Source: Megascapheus bottae (lineage: Eukaryota; Chordata; Mammalia; Rodentia; Geomyidae). Taken from it: a DNA stretch of 64,000 bases. The position numbers were made by a program, and so were the translations under genes. The first letter of the stretch is position 1. Each line of letters starts with the position of its first letter. The notes beneath the pieces were generated by a model. It did no database searches. It had not been told where the DNA came from and saw only the letters and a program-made list of their open reading frames with translations. Where the stretch lies: the NCBI GenBank assembly GCA_024803745.1, contig JANJXV010000100.1, positions 2,914,001-2,978,000 on the forward strand. The letters run 5' to 3'. Positions 35,030 to 48,954 of the stretch are shown one piece after another.

Positions 35030-36029
35030 CTACAGTATTCTTGGTTGGTAGTTACTTGATTTAAGGGAATGACATATATGCTTCCAGTCACTTCGTGCTT
35101 GCATGGTCTCTGCTGAGAAATCTGGGGTTATTCTGATTGGTTTGCCTTTATAGGTTACTGATCCCTTTTCCCTGACTGCCTTTAGGATCTTTTCTTTCGT
35201 TTCTATTGATCCAGTTCGGATCACAATGTGGCGGTGGGATGTTCTTTTCTGGTCTGTATGGGGTTCTAAAAACCTCTCGTATCTGGATGGGCCTGCCCTT
35301 CTGGATATTTGGGAAATTCTCTGAGATGATTCCCTGAAGTATATTTCCAATACCATTGACCTCTCTCTCCACGCCCTCCTCAATACCAACTAGCCTTAAA
35401 TTAGGCTTCCTAATTGTATCTTGGACCTCCTGAAGCGCTCTCTCATATTTCCTAGATTTGGATTGACTCATTTTCTGTTCTTTCTCTATAATAACTAAAT
35501 TATCTTTAGCCCCGGAAATTCTCTCCTCTGCATTGTCTAACCTGCTATCAAAACTATCTACTTTATTTTTCATCTCACTAGCTTCTAATTGCTCACTTTT
35601 GATGCCTTTCATCTCTTGTTTTAGATCATGTATGGATTTCTTAATCTCCTTGATTTCCTTTTGAGGAGTTAGCTCAGTAGCTTTATTTTCTTTGGACATT
35701 TGCTGGAGTTTGGTCACGGTTTTATTTGTGGATTCTATGAATTCATCCATCTTTCTTTGAAAAACCTTTATTATGGCCTCCTTTATGGCTTCTTCTTTTT
35801 CACTTATCACCTTATTTATGCTTTCCTCTTGTTCAGCTATGGCTTCCTCCATTATCTCTTTCTTTATATTTTCACATTTTTCATTAATGATGTTTATCAA
35901 TTGCATTTGTGTAGCACTTGGAAGACTCTTCTCTAGGTTTGCCAGTGACTGTTCCATTGTCTGTTTACATTGGGTGGGGGATGTTGTTTCTTGATTTGAC
36001 ATATTTCTTGAGTTTCTTGTTCTGCCCAT
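35030..36029 (-). pseudogene. L1 ORF1 (RNA chaperone), unit 2, one frameshift
   Basis: Open from 36029 to about 35260: N-terminal region, long coiled coil (Lys/Glu heptads with many KEIKEIKK-like segments) and the RRM start with PNLRLVGIEEG. The frame changes near 35260, and the C-terminal domain continues to 35030 in another frame. ORF1p normally forms trimers that bind L1 RNA. Confidence 0.9.
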
Positions 36030-36603
36030 TTGAAAATGGCAGCAAGATTACTACTAAATATGATTATAGTTTTTCAGATATAACCAACCTAGATCTCTGT
36101 AGCTGGCAGACACTAGATGTTCACAAGTTTTGATTGGCATTATCACTCTTTCTTTTTGTGCACTTACAGACCAGTCTAATACAACCACTGATAAGCGATT
36201 TATACCCAAAACAATAAGCCTCTCAATCCAATCTCGATTGTCTTTAAGTCCCTCTGAGCCTAGAGGATAATTTACCACCTACACATATAATATTGCTCAA
36301 CAGCCATCATGTGTAGATCCATGTGTAGAGCCATCATGTAGTATAAGTGTTGTAAGATGAGCAGAGGTCCAGAGATAGAAAAAAAGAATGAGAGAGGTCA
36401 GGGGAGGTAGAAGAGGATTAACGTAGGAGTGTAAGCATATTGTAGTCATGAAGAAAAGGTATAGCATAAGGATAACTGACCTAAGTTGGTAAGTAGGTAG
36501 CATGTTTGAGTACAAAGTTTGGAAAGTATTAGAATAAAACTTATGTGTTGCTGCACGACTAGCTCTTAGCCCAACCAGGGGCTGCACAGTGGACCATGGG
36601 ATG

Positions 36604-37965
36604 GATCTGTTTTTCTTGTCTACATTGAGGGAAAGGGGTATTTCACAAGATGCAGAAGCGAAGATTTCAGAAGCCAATGCTGTGAGTGAATTAGCTCGTA
36701 AAAAGCATTTTCATTTTCTTTTCTCTTTCTGCCAGTCTTGGGGCTTGAATTCAGGGCCTGAGCACTGTCCTCGGGTTTTCTCAAGTCTATCCCTCTGACA
36801 CTTGAGCCACAGTGCCACATCTAGATTTTCTATCTATGTGATACTGAGCAATCAAACCCAGATCTTCATGGATGCTAGGCAAGCACTCTACCACTATACC
36901 AAACTCTCAAGCCTGACATAGTAATTATAAAGTCATCATCATCATATCAAAATATCCTTTCTCCTACAAAGAATGATCACTTATGTATGTGTGTAATGCT
37001 TTTTTTTAAATTTCACTAATTCTTCTGTGTTTTTCCGTCTTGCATTTTTTACACATGACAGCAAACCTAATCATCAGGAAAAAATTGATTAGGATACAGA
37101 AACCTTATAATATCCTACTAGATTGAAGTCAAAAATATGTGCAAGATGCCCTGTGTGTTTGACCTGGTGGTAGAGTCCTTGGCTACCAAGCAAAAAGACT
37201 CAGGTTTGATTCCTCATTACCACATACATAGAAAACGCTGCAAGTGGTGCTGTGGCTCGGTGGGACAGCTAAAGCCTAAAGAAAGCCCAAGAACAATGTT
37301 CACAATCTGAGGTCAAGTCCCAAGACTAGCAAAAAAAAAATTGAACAAGGGGCAAAATGCAGGCAGAGAAGGCACTGTGAAGCAAATGTTTGTAAAGGAT
37401 GAGGGCAATATTGACCCTTAAGTTTGGATCTTACCTAGGAAAGGCTCCTTGAGCCTGAGACCAGACTGGTTGTTGGGCCTAGTGGAAGACATTGGGAATG
37501 GACAAATAAGATGTGCTGTTTACTACATCCACATGTATATTGTGAGATTGGAGGAGAGATTCAGCCTCCAGTATGTCTTTGGTGAGGTCTTCTGTGAGCA
37601 AGGATCTTTGGTCATTGGGCCCTGAAAGGTGACCCTGCCTCCCTCACAATGGAACAGAATATGGAACCCTGGTAACCAAGCCACTGTAACTAACAACAAG
37701 CTCAAGCCAGCTCACTTGGCCTGTGGCTCAGGAGGAAGAAAGATGTTGCTGTGCTGTTGCCAAAGGTCAGGAAACTCGAGTCTCAGGCATGGAAGTTGTG
37801 GATGTCTTACTCGAAGATGTACATGCTAGATCTTTGCCAAGCCACAAATCCAATATAACAGGCCTTTCTCTAAGAAGAAGGCCAGGAAAATCCAGGGCAA
37901 CCAGATGAGGTAAATTTGTAAGAAGAAATGTATTTGACCCCATCATCCTCCCCACACATTACAAC
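36604..37965 (+). repeat. Segment X, copy 3
   Basis: See copy 1. SINEs at about 36730-36910 (antisense) and 37150-37345 (sense). Left junction with L1 lies at the 'gggatgg/atctg' boundary, as judged from the inverted copy at 62.43 kb. Confidence 0.9.
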
Positions 37966-38380
37966 TTTTTTTTCTCATTTTTGATTGTAAGTAGTGAAAG
38001 GTTTACATGATATTTGCCAGATAGAAGGTGCATTAATTCACATACATTGATACCCTTTCACATGTCTTGGTACCCATTTCCCTCCAACCCCACACCCCCC
38101 ACCTGTCTTGGTTTTCCCCCCTTCCTTATCAAATTTCAAATATCCAAATACAAATAAATTCAATATATCAGATAACAAAGTGAGATACTATACCAATATG
38201 GGATAACCAAGGGACAGCAAAGGAGATGAGAGACAACATAGTACATTGAGGACAACAATCATTCATTATGTGGCTTTTGTTTCAATATCCTGGAGGTCCT
38301 TTCAATTAGCTTCACATTACATGGCCTTATATATGGCCTTTTGCTCTATTGCAAATCTGTGCTAGTAGAGCCCAAGGTTT

Positions 38381-41300
38381 CTACTGATTATGACGAATGA
38401 GGGAAACCACTGAGCCTAAGTTCCTTTGAGTCTGGCTTACTTCACTTAATATGATTTGTTCTAAGTCTTTCTGTTTCCTAACAAATGGGGCGATGTCATT
38501 CTTTCTGACAGCAGGATAGAATTCCATTGTGTACAAATACCACAACTTGTTGATCCACTCATCAACTGAGGGACATCTGGGTTGGTTCCATATCTTTGCT
38601 ATGGTGAATAGCGCTGCAATGAACATTGTTGTGCTAGAGGGTTTAGTATGCCATTGTTTCTGGATTGTTGGGTAAATGCCAAGTAGTGGAATTGCTGGGT
38701 CATAGGGGAGTTCTATGTTTAGACTTTTGAGGCACTGCCACACTGCTTTCCATAGTGGTTGAACGAGTTTGCACTCCCACCAACAGTGTAGTAGTGATCT
38801 CTCCTGGCCACATCCCCTCCAGCATCTGTTGTCATTCGTTTTCCTGATCCTGGCCATTCTCACTGGAGTGAGGTGGAATCTTAGAGTTCTTTTGACATGC
38901 AATTCTTTTATGACCAGAGATGTGGAGCATTTCTTCATGTGTCTATAGGCCATTTTTGTTTCTTCTTCAGAGAAGACTCTCTTTAAGTCTTTGGCCCATT
39001 TTTTAATGGGATGGGTGTTACTTTGGAGGTTAGTTTTGGAGTGCTTCAATTTTTTGTGTTGTTGGTGTATTTCAGATATGAGGCCTTTGTCCGTTGTTTG
39101 GTTGGTGAAGATCTTCTCCCACTCTGTAGGCTTCCTGATTAGTTTACTAGCTATATCCGTTGCCATACAAAAGCTCTGCAGTTTACTGCAGTCCCACTTA
39201 TCCAGACTTCCTCTGATTTGTTGTGATTCTTGGTCCTTATTAAGAAAGTTTCGACCTGTGCCAAGGAGGCCTAGTGTATCTCCTATTCCTTCCTGTAAAC
39301 TTTTCAGTGTGTCAGCTTTTATCTCCAGGTCTTTGATCCATTTGGAGTGAATTCTAGTGCAAGGTGACAAAGAAGGATCCAACTTTAGTTTTCTGCTGGT
39401 GCTTAACCAGTTCTGCCACCACAACATGTTGAAGAGGCTATCTTTCTTCCATTCTATTTTTTTTGGCTCCCTTGTCAAAGATTAGGTGGCCATAGGTCTG
39501 TGGTTTAATATCTGGGTCCGCAGTTCTATTCCATTGGACTTCAGGCCTGTTCTTGTGCCAGTACCAAGCTGTTTTGAGAATTATAGCTCTGTAATAGAGT
39601 CTAAAGTTTGGAATTGAAATTCCTCCAGCGCTGTTCTTTCTGCTAAGAAGTGTTTTCGGTATACGGGGTCTTTTATTATTGCATATGAAATTTTGAATTG
39701 CCTCTTCTATTTCTTTGAAGAATGACATTGGGATGTTGATGGGTATTGCATTGAATTTGTAGATAGCCCTTGGCAAGATTCTCATTTTCACAATGTTGAT
39801 TCTTCCAATCCAGGAGCATGGGAGATTTTTCCATTTCCTTAGTTCTGCTTTAATTTCCTTTTTTAGGGTTTTAAAGTTCTCATCTAAAGGTCCTTTACAT
39901 TCTTAGTTAAGCTAATTCCTAGGTACTTTATTTTCTTTGAGGCTATATTGAAAGGAGTTTCTTTCCTGATTATTGCCTCGTTCCTCTCACTGTTGGCGTA
40001 AAGGAAGGCAGTTGATTTGTGAGGGTTGATTTTATGGCCTGCTACCCTTCCAAAGCTTTGAATCAGCTCAAGGAGCTTGGGAGTAAAGTCTATAGGATTC
40101 TTTAAATAAAGAATCATGTCATCTGCAAAGAGGGATGGTTTTATTTCCTCTTTCCCTACTTGGATCCCCTTTATGCTTGCTTCTTGCCTTATTGCACTAT
40201 GTACGAATTCTTGTACTATGTTAAAAAGGAGTGGAGAGAGTGGGCATCCTTATCTCGTTCCTGATTTTAGAGGGAATGGCTTTAGATTTTCACCATTAAG
40301 TATAATACTGGCAGTGGGTTTTTCATACACAGCCTTTATTACATTGAGAAATGTTCCATGAATTCCTAGTTTCTCCACATCTTTTAACATAAAGGGATTT
40401 TGGATCTTGTCAAATGCCTTTTCCGCATCTATTGAGACAATCATGTGATTTTTGTTCTTGCTCCTGTTGATGTGCCGAATTATATTAATTGATTTGTGTA
40501 TGTTGAACCAGCTTTGCCTCCCTGTGATGAATCCAGTTTGATCATAGTGTACAATTTTTTTGATGAGTTGTTGTAGACGGTTGGCCAGTATTTTGTTGAG
40601 AAGTTTTGTATCGATGTTCATCAAAGAAATGGGTCTATAGTTCTCTTTCTTTGATGAATCTCTGTCTGGTTTGGGGATGAGGGATATACTGGCTTCACAG
40701 AATGAGTTTGGTAAACAACCTTCATTTTCAATTTCGTTGAAGAGCTTGAGGAGTATTGGTGTGAGCTCTGCTTTGAAGACCTTATAGAATTCAGCTGTGA
40801 ATCCATCTGGCCCTGGGCTCTTTTTAAGTGGAAGTTGTCTAATTTCCATTTCTATTTCAGAGCTTGAAATAGGCCTGTTGAGTTGGGTTAGCTCTTCTTG
40901 GTTCAGTGTGGGTATGTTAATATTGTCTAGGAATTCATCCATTTCTTGTAGATTCTCAAATTTGTTGGCGTAAAGGTTTGAGAAGTATTCCCTCATGATA
41001 TTCTGGATCTTGGTAATTTCTGTCGTGATATTACCATTTTCATCTGTGATTTTGTTCATTTCGATATGCTCTCTTCTTTTTTTGGTAAGATTTGCTAAAG
41101 GCTTATCAATTTTGTTAATTCTTTCAAAGAACCAGCTCCTTGTTTTGTTGATTCTTTCTATAGTTTTTTTTATTTCAAATCATTTAATTCTGCTTTGATT
41201 TTAATAATTTGCTTTCTCCTAATGGGTTTAGGGTTGGTTTGTTGCTCTTTTTCCAGGAGGTTAAGGTGAGACATTAACTAGTTGGTTTGCCATTTTTCCA

Positions 41301-42222
41301 ACTTGCTGTTGTAGGCACTCAGCGCTGTAAATTTTCCTCTGAGTACTGCCTTTGTTGTGTCCCTAAGGAGTTGATATTTGTGTGCTCCTTATTGTTCAAT
41401 TTCATAAACACTTGGATATCTGTTCTGATCTCTTCGATTACCCATTTTTTATTCAACAATGTGTTGTTCAGTCTCCATGAGTTACAGGGTTTTCGTTGGT
41501 GGAGATGTGTGTTCAGTTCCAATTTGATGCCTTTATGGTCTGAGAGTGTGCATGGAATAATTTTAGTGTTTCTGAATCTGTCCAGGTTTGTTTTATGGCC
41601 TAAGATGTGGTCTATTTTGGAAAATGTTCCATGTGCTGCTGAGAAAAACATATACTGTGTTGTTACTGGGTGGAATATTCTGCAGATGTCTGTTAGATCT
41701 AGTTGGTCTTTATAGTTGTTCAGTTCTAAGGTTTCTCTGTTGAGTTTTTGCCTTGTTGATCTGTCCATAGGTGAGAGTGGTGTGTGAAACTCACCAACAA
41801 TCACTGTATTTCGATCTATGTATGGTTTCAGTGTAAGTAAAGTTTGCTTGATGAAGTTTGGAGCTCCGGGATTGGGTGTGTAAATATTTAGGAACGTTAT
41901 GTCTTCCTGGAGGAAAGATCCCTTTAGTAGTATGTAGTCACCTTCTTTGTCTTTTCTTACTAATTTTAGTTTGAAGTCTATTGTATCTGATATGAGGATG
42001 GCAACTCCAGCCTGTTTATGGGGGCAGTTAGCTTGATAGAGTTTATTCCAACCTCTCAGTTTCAAAAGATGATTGTTTTTGGGTAAGATGTGTCTCTTGA
42101 AGACAGCAGAACTATGGCTCTTGCTTTTTGATCCAACTAGACAGCCTATGCCGTTTAATTGGAGAGTTAAGTCCATTGATATTGAGAGTTAGGATTGAGA
42201 GATATTTATTAGTTCCTACCAT
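38381..42222 (-). pseudogene. L1 ORF2, unit 3, broken
   Basis: Start ATG at 42222. The endonuclease is open from 42176 to 41319 and shows the conserved SDH and IDHILG motifs. A reverse-transcriptase stretch from 41059 to 40250 is open and ends in a stop just before FADD; the FADD part is next to it in other frames. The C-terminal half from 39478 to 38381 is open with the Cys-rich segment. It is the best preserved ORF2 here, but still has several interruptions. Confidence 0.92.
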
Positions 42223-42453
42223 TTTTAAAAGCTTTTAGTAGGGCCTGTGTCTTGACAGTTCTTGTGGTCCTTAGATGGTATGCTGTTTAGGTGCCATTTC
42301 TTTCCCTATATTGCATTTATTTTGGTTTTCTATGTACACAGAATCTTTGAGAATTCTCTGTAGTGTTGGTTTTGTTTCGACATATTGTTGCAGCTTTTCC
42401 CTGGAATGGAATGTTTTTATTGTTCCCTCAGTTATGAATGAGAGCTTAGCTGG

Positions 42454-43457
42454 CTAGAGTATTCTTGGTTGGTAGTTATTTGATTTAAGGGCATGACATA
42501 TATGCTTCCAGTCATTTCGTGCTTGCATGGTCTCTGCTGAGAAATCTGGGGATATTCTGATTAGTTTGCCTTTAGAAGTTACTGATCCCTTTTCCCTGGC
42601 TGCCTTTAGGATCTTTTCTTTTGTTTCTATTGATCCAGTTCGGATCACAATGTGGCGGTGGGATGTCTTTTCTGGTCAGGTCTGTTTGGGGTTCTAAAAG
42701 CTTCTCGTATCTGAATGGGCCTGCACTTCTGGATATTTGGGAAATTCTCTGAGATGATTCCCTGAAGTATATTTCCAATACCATTGACCTCTTTCTCCAC
42801 GCCCTCCTCAATACCAACTAGCCTTAAATTAGGATTCCTAATTGTATCTTGGACCTCCTGAAGCGCACTCTCATATTTCCTAGATTTGGATTGACTCATT
42901 TTCTGTTCTTTCTCTATAATAACTAAATTATCTTCAGCCCCGGAAATTCTCTCCTCTGAATTTTCTAACCTGCTATCAAAGCTATCTACTTTATTTTTCA
43001 TCTCCCTTGCTTCTAATTGCTCATTTTTGATGCCTTGCATCTCTTGTTTTAGATCATGTATGGATTTCTTTATCTCCTTGATTTCCTTTTGAGTGGTTAG
43101 CTCAGTAGCTTTATTTTCTTTGGACAATTGCTGGAGTTTGGTCATGTTTTTATTTGTGGATTCTATGAATTCATTCATCTTTCTTTCAAAAACCTTTATT
43201 ATGGCCTCCTTTATGGCTTCTTCTTTTTCAATTATCACCTTGTTTTTGCTTTGCTCTTGTTCAGCTATGGCTTCCTCCATTATCTCTCTCTTTATATTTT
43301 CACATTTTTCATTAATGATGTTTATCAATTGCATTTGTGTACCACTTGGAAGACTCTCCTCTAGGTTTGCCAGTGACTGTTCCATTGTCTGTTTACATTG
43401 GGTGGGGGATGTTGTTTCTTGATTTGACATTTTTCTTGAGTTTCTTGTTCTGCCCAT
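42454..43457 (-). pseudogene. L1 ORF1, unit 3, one frameshift
   Basis: Open from 43457 to 42645 with coiled coil and RRM start. The frame shifts near 42670 and the C-terminal domain continues to 42454. The break is close to, but not the same as, the one in unit 2. Confidence 0.9.
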
Positions 43458-44015
43458 TTGAAAATGGCAGCAAGATTACTACTAAATACGATTATAGTTT
43501 TTCAGATATAACCAACCTAGACCTCTGTAGCTGGCAGACACTAGATGTTCACAAGTTTTGATTGGTATTATCACTCTTTCTTTTTGTGCACTTACAGACC
43601 AGTCTAATACAACCACTGCTAAGCGATTTTTACCCAAAACAATAAGCCTCTCAATCCAATGTCTATTGTCTTTAATTCCCTCTGAGCCTAGAGAATAATT
43701 AACCACCTACATATACAATATTGCTCAACAGCCATCAAGTGTAGATCCTTGCAGTATAAGAGTTGAAGGACGAGCAGAGTCTTGAGATAGAAAAAAAGAA
43801 TGAGAGAGGTCAGGGGAGGTACAAGAGGATTAACGTAGGAGTGTAAGAATATTGTAGTAATGAAGATAAGGTATAGCATAAGGATAGCTGACCTAAGTTG
43901 GTAAGTAGGTAGCTTATTTGAGTACAAAGTTTGGAAAGTATTAGAAGAAAACTTATGTGTTGATGCACGACTAGCTCTTAGCCCAATCAGTGGCCTCAGA
44001 GTGGACCATGGGATG

Positions 44016-45384
44016 GATCTGTTTTTCTTGTCTACTTTGAGGGAAAGGGGTATTTCACAAGATGCAGAAGCGAAGATTTCAGAAGCCAATGCTGTGAGTG
44101 AATTAGCTCGTAAAAAGCATTTTTATTATCTTTTATCTTTCTGCCAGTCTTGGGCCTGGAATTCAGGGCCTGAGCACTGTCCTTGAGTTTTCTCAAGTCT
44201 AGCCCTCTGGCACTTGAGCCACAGTGCCACATCTAGATTTTCTATCTATGTGATACTGAGCAATCAAACCCAGGTCTTCATGGATGCTAGGCAAGCACTC
44301 TACCACTATGCCAAACTATCAACCCTGACATAGTAATTATGAAGTCATCATCATCATATCAAAATATCCTTTCTCCTACCAAGAATGAACACTTATCTAT
44401 GTGTGTAATGCTTTTTTTTTAATTTCAATAATTCTTCTGTGTTTTTCCCTCTTGCATTTTTTACACATGACAGCAAAGCTAATCTTCAGGAAAAAATTGA
44501 TTAGGATACAGAAACCTAATTATATCCTAGTAGATTGAAGTCAAAAATATATGCAAGACGCCCTGTGTTTTTGACCTAGTGGTAGAGTCCTTGGCTACCA
44601 CGCAAAAAGACTCAGGTTTGATTCCTCATTACCACATACATAGAAAACGCTGCAAGTGCTGCTGTGGCTCGGAGGGACAGCTAAAGCCTAAAGAAAGCCC
44701 AAGAACAATGTTCACACTCTGAGGTCAAGTCCCAAGACTAGAAAAAAACAAAAAAAAATTCGTCAAGGGGCAAAATGCAGGCAGAGAAGGCACTGTGAAG
44801 CAAATGTTTTGTAAGGATGAGGGCAATATTGACCCCTAAGTTTGGATCTTACCTAAGCAAGGCTCCTTGAGCCTGAGACCAGACTGGTAGTTGGGCCTAG
44901 TGGAAGACATAGGGATTGGACAAATAAGGTGTGCTGTTACGACATCCAAATGTATATTGTGAGATTGGAGGAGAGATTCAGCCTCCAGTATGTCTTTGGT
45001 GAGGTCTTCTGTGAGCAAGGATCTTTGGTCATTGGGCCCTGAAAGGTGACCCTGCCTCCCCCACAATGGAACAGAATATGGAACCCTGGTAACCAAGCCA
45101 CTGTAACTAACAAACAGCTCAAGCCATCTCACTTGGCCTGTGGCTCAGGATGAAGAAAGATGTTGCTGTGCTGTTGCCAAAGGTCAGGAAAGTCGAGTCT
45201 CAGGCATGGAAGTTGTGGATGTCTTACTCGAAGATATACATGCTAGATCATTGCCAAGCCACAAATCCAGTATAACAGGCCTTTCTCTAAGAAGAAGGCC
45301 AGGAAAATCCAGGGCAACCAGATGAGGTAAATTTCTAAGAAGAAATGTATTTGACCCCATCATCCTCCCCACACACTACAACTT
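44016..45384 (+). repeat. Segment X, copy 4
   Basis: See copy 1. SINEs at about 44150-44320 (antisense) and 44570-44750 (sense). Its right end 'cacactacaactttc' runs into the L1 T-rich tail. Confidence 0.9.
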
Positions 45385-47671
45385 TCTTTTTTTTTTAAAT
45401 AGTTTTTGTTGTAATTAGTAAAAGGGTTCCATGATATTTGCCAGATAGAAGGTGCATTAATTCACATACATTGATACCCTTTCACATGTCTTGGTACCCA
45501 TTTCCTCCAACCCCACACTCCCCACCCGTCTTGGTTTTCCCCCCTTCCCTATCAAATTTCAAATATCCAAATACAAATAAATTCAATATATCAGATAACA
45601 AAGTGAGGTACTATACCAAGATGGGATAACCAAGGGACAGCAAAGGAGATGAGAGACAACATAGTACATTAAGTACAACAATCATTCATTATGTGGCTTT
45701 TGTTTCAATATCCTGGAGGTCCTTTCAATTAGCTTCACATTATATGGCCTTATATATGGCCTTTTGCTCTATTGCAAATCTCTGCTAGTGGAGCCCAAGG
45801 TTTCTACTGATTATGAGTATGAGGGAAACCACTGAGCCTAAGTTCCTTTGAGTCTGGCTTACTTCACTTAATATGATTTGTTCTAAGTCTTTCCATTTCC
45901 TAACAAATGGGGCGATGTCATTCTTTCTGACAGCAGCATAGGATTCCATTGTGTACAAATACCACAGCTTGTTGATCCACTCATCAACTGAGGGACATCT
46001 GGGTTGGTTCCATATCTTTGCTATGGTGAATAGTGCTGCAATGAACATTGTTGTGTTAGTGGGTTTAGTATGCCCTTGTTTCTGGATTGTTGGGTAAATG
46101 CCAAGTAGTGGAATTGCTGGGTCATAGGGGAGTTCCATGTTTAGCCTTTTGAGGCACTGCCACACTGCTTTCCATAGTGGTTGAACGAGTTTGCACTCCC
46201 ACCAACAGTGTACTAGTGATCCCTCCTGGCCACATCCCCTCCAGCATCTGTTGTCATTCGTTTTCCTGATCCTGGCCATTCTAACTGGTGTGAGGTGGAA
46301 TCTTAGAGTTGTTTTGATTTGCATTTCATTCATGACCAGGGATGTGGAGCATTTCTTCATGTGTCTATAGGCCATTTTTGTTTCTTCTTCAGAGAAGACT
46401 CTCTTTGAGCCTTTGGCCCATTCTTTAATGGGATGGGTGTTACATTGGAGGTTAGTTTTGGAGTGATTCAATTTTTTGCGTTGTTGATATATTTTAGATA
46501 TGAGGCCTTTGTCCGTTGTTTGGTTGGTGAAGATCTTCTCCCACTCTGTAGGCTTCCTGATTAGTTTACTAGCTATATCCGTTGCCATACAAAAGCTCTG
46601 CAGTTTAATGCAGTCCCACTTATCCAGCCTTTCTCTGATTTGTTGTGATTCTTGGTCTTTATTAAGCAAGTTTCGACCTGTGCCAAGGAGGCCTAGTGTA
46701 TCTCCTATTCCTTCCTGTAAACTTTTCAGTGTGTCAGCTTTTACCTCCGGGTCTTTGATCCTTTTGGAGTTAATTCTAGTGCAAGGTGACAAAGAAGGAT
46801 CCAACTTTAGTTTTCTGCAGGTGCTTAACCAGTTCTGCCAGCACAACTTGTTGAAGAGGCTATCATTCTTCCATTCTATTTTTTTGGCCCCCTTGTCAAG
46901 GAATAGGTGGCCATAGGTCTGTCGTTTAATATCTGGGTCCGCAGTTCTATTCCATTGGACTTCAGGCCTGTTCTTGTGCCCGTACCAAGCTGTTTTGAGA
47001 ATTATAGCTCTGTAATAGAGTCTAAAGTTTGGAATTAAAATTCCTCCAGCGCTGTTCTTTCTGCTAAGAAGTGTTTTTGGTATATGGGGGCTTTTATTAT
47101 TCCATATGAAATTTTGAATTGCCTCTTGTATTTCTTTAAAGAATGACATTGGGATGTTGATGGGTATTGCATTGAATTTGTAGATAGCCCTTGGCAAGAT
47201 TTTCATTTTCACAATGTTGATTCTTCCAATCCAGGAACATGGGAAGTTTTTCCATTTCCTTAGTTCTACCTTAATTTCCTTTTTTAGGGTTTTAAAGTTT
47301 TCATCTAAACTGTCCTTTACATTCTTAGTTAAGCTAATTCCTAGGTACTTTATTTTCTTTGAGGCTATTGTGAAAGGAGTTTCTTTCCTGATTATTGCCT
47401 CGTTCCACTCACTGTTGGCGTAAAGGAAGGCAGTTGATTTGTGAGGGTTGATTTTATGGCCTGCGGCCCTTCCAAAGCTTTGAATCAGGTCAAGGAGCTT
47501 GGGAGTAGACTCTATAGGTTTCTTTAAATACAGAATCATGTCATCTGCAAAGAGGGACAGTTTTATTTCCTCTTTCCCTACTTGGATCCCCTTTATGCTT
47601 GCTTCTTGCCTTATTGCACGGCCTAGGAATTCTAGTACTGTGTTAAAAAGGATTGGAGAGAGTGGGCATCC
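45385..47671 (-). mobile_element. L1 3' part, array unit 4 (5' truncated)
   Basis: 3' UTR plus ORF2 back to the reverse-transcriptase region. L1 similarity stops at 47671 (compare 40248), where unrelated sequence starts. This is the right end of the array. Confidence 0.92.
45785..47539 (-). pseudogene. L1 ORF2 C-terminal half, unit 4 (584 codons open)
   Basis: Longest open ORF2 stretch of the array. It starts just inside the FADD motif and runs through the thumb and C-terminal domain, with a Cys/His-rich segment ([14 protein letters not shown]). It lacks the endonuclease and most of the reverse transcriptase and has no own start, so it is a 5'-truncated remnant. Confidence 0.9.
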
Positions 47672-48950
47672 TGAATGCTACCCCTTAGCACTTTTATGCA
47701 AAGCTTAGGCCTGTGGCATTTTAAGCACAATTCAACGCTCTGTTTTTTGCTGCTTAATTAGAGGTAAAAATCTTATGGAATTTATTGCATGGCTGATTTT
47801 GAACTTGAATCCTCAGGTCTCAGCTTATCTTGAGTAGCTAGGATTACAGTACTTTTACAACCTGCATGCTCATACACATCGCTTCTGATCCAAACACTCA
47901 TTGTTCAATTTAACTAACAAGATGTGAGGAAAGATGATTGACTGTAATTTACTAGATGGGCTTCTAGTGAGTATATAATTCCACTTCCACTCTGAAGCCA
48001 GGGAAATGTTTCTGGTACATGTTTCAACTATCTCCCAAAGAGGAAATAATGTGTGAGTACGTTTGCTAGTATTTCAGATAGGAGATGGACTTTGGTGTTT
48101 GGAACCTGTTGGGCAGAGTGTATCAGCTGGGCTGTGATAAGAGAGATGATGTTTCAGACAGGAATATTTTCATCCCAGACAGACTTAATCCAGATCCTTG
48201 GATTTCAGGCCTTGAGTAGATAGAATTACAAGTGTGAGCTTCCACCACCACCTGGTTCATTTTGGAAACCTTAATTGCTTCTCATTTGTTCCTTTCCTTT
48301 TGTGGAAGATTGATCTAAGCTGGCTGATTGTGCATCACAATGAAGTGATTGGCCTCAGGAATTGCAAATGTTTGTTTCAACAGCACGGAATGAATGAAGT
48401 TGATCTAAACCCAATAGTATTTTCCTTGTGATAAATAGGGAACTTACCTATATCATTTTTCCTTGCCTTTGCTTTCCCAAAGCAAGCAACATGTTTGTTA
48501 AAAACTATACTTCATGAGAATATTATAATTAAAATCTATCTTCTACACACTTCAGAATAGTCCTTGGATTTATAAACTTATATTACAATATTAGGTAGAA
48601 GAATGGTGACTGTTAGTTTCATAACTATTTCATATGTTTTACTTTTAAGGCTCATTAACTCAAGAAGGGATTAAATACATTTAGATAATAGTAGAACATA
48701 GCTGCTGCTGATTTGATGTGTGTGCAGATGATACACAGATTTATTAGGATTGCTCAAAAGTTTTCTTCAAATTTTCAGTAGTAGACTGCTATGCTAACTG
48801 GAAGGTGGTAGTAATGATGCTGAAATTCTATGAATCAGCTATGAACCAGAATTTCAGGAGCGAGTATTTGCTAGGGACTTAATTTCTAAGACGCATATCA
48901 AGAATATTGAACTATAACAGCAAATGATGGAGGACTCAGCGTCACGTTTT
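47672..48950. other. Unassigned sequence right of the array
   Basis: AT-rich, with no convincing frame. A piece of composite SINE is likely at about 47760-47850 and another at 48180-48255 ('ggatttcaggccttgagtagatagaattacaag'-like). No gene is recognised. Confidence 0.6.
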
Positions 48951-48954
48951 GTTT

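Larger units (their letters stand above)
30541..36603 (-). mobile_element. Full-length but inactive L1, array unit 2
   Basis: About 6.06 kb in antisense: T-rich tail, 3' UTR, ORF2, inter-ORF gap, ORF1 and about 570 bp of 5' UTR. Its right neighbour is segment X. Both ORFs are interrupted (see separate entries). Confidence 0.92.
37966..44015 (-). mobile_element. Full-length but inactive L1, array unit 3
   Basis: Same organisation as unit 2, offset by about 7.42 kb. Confidence 0.92.
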
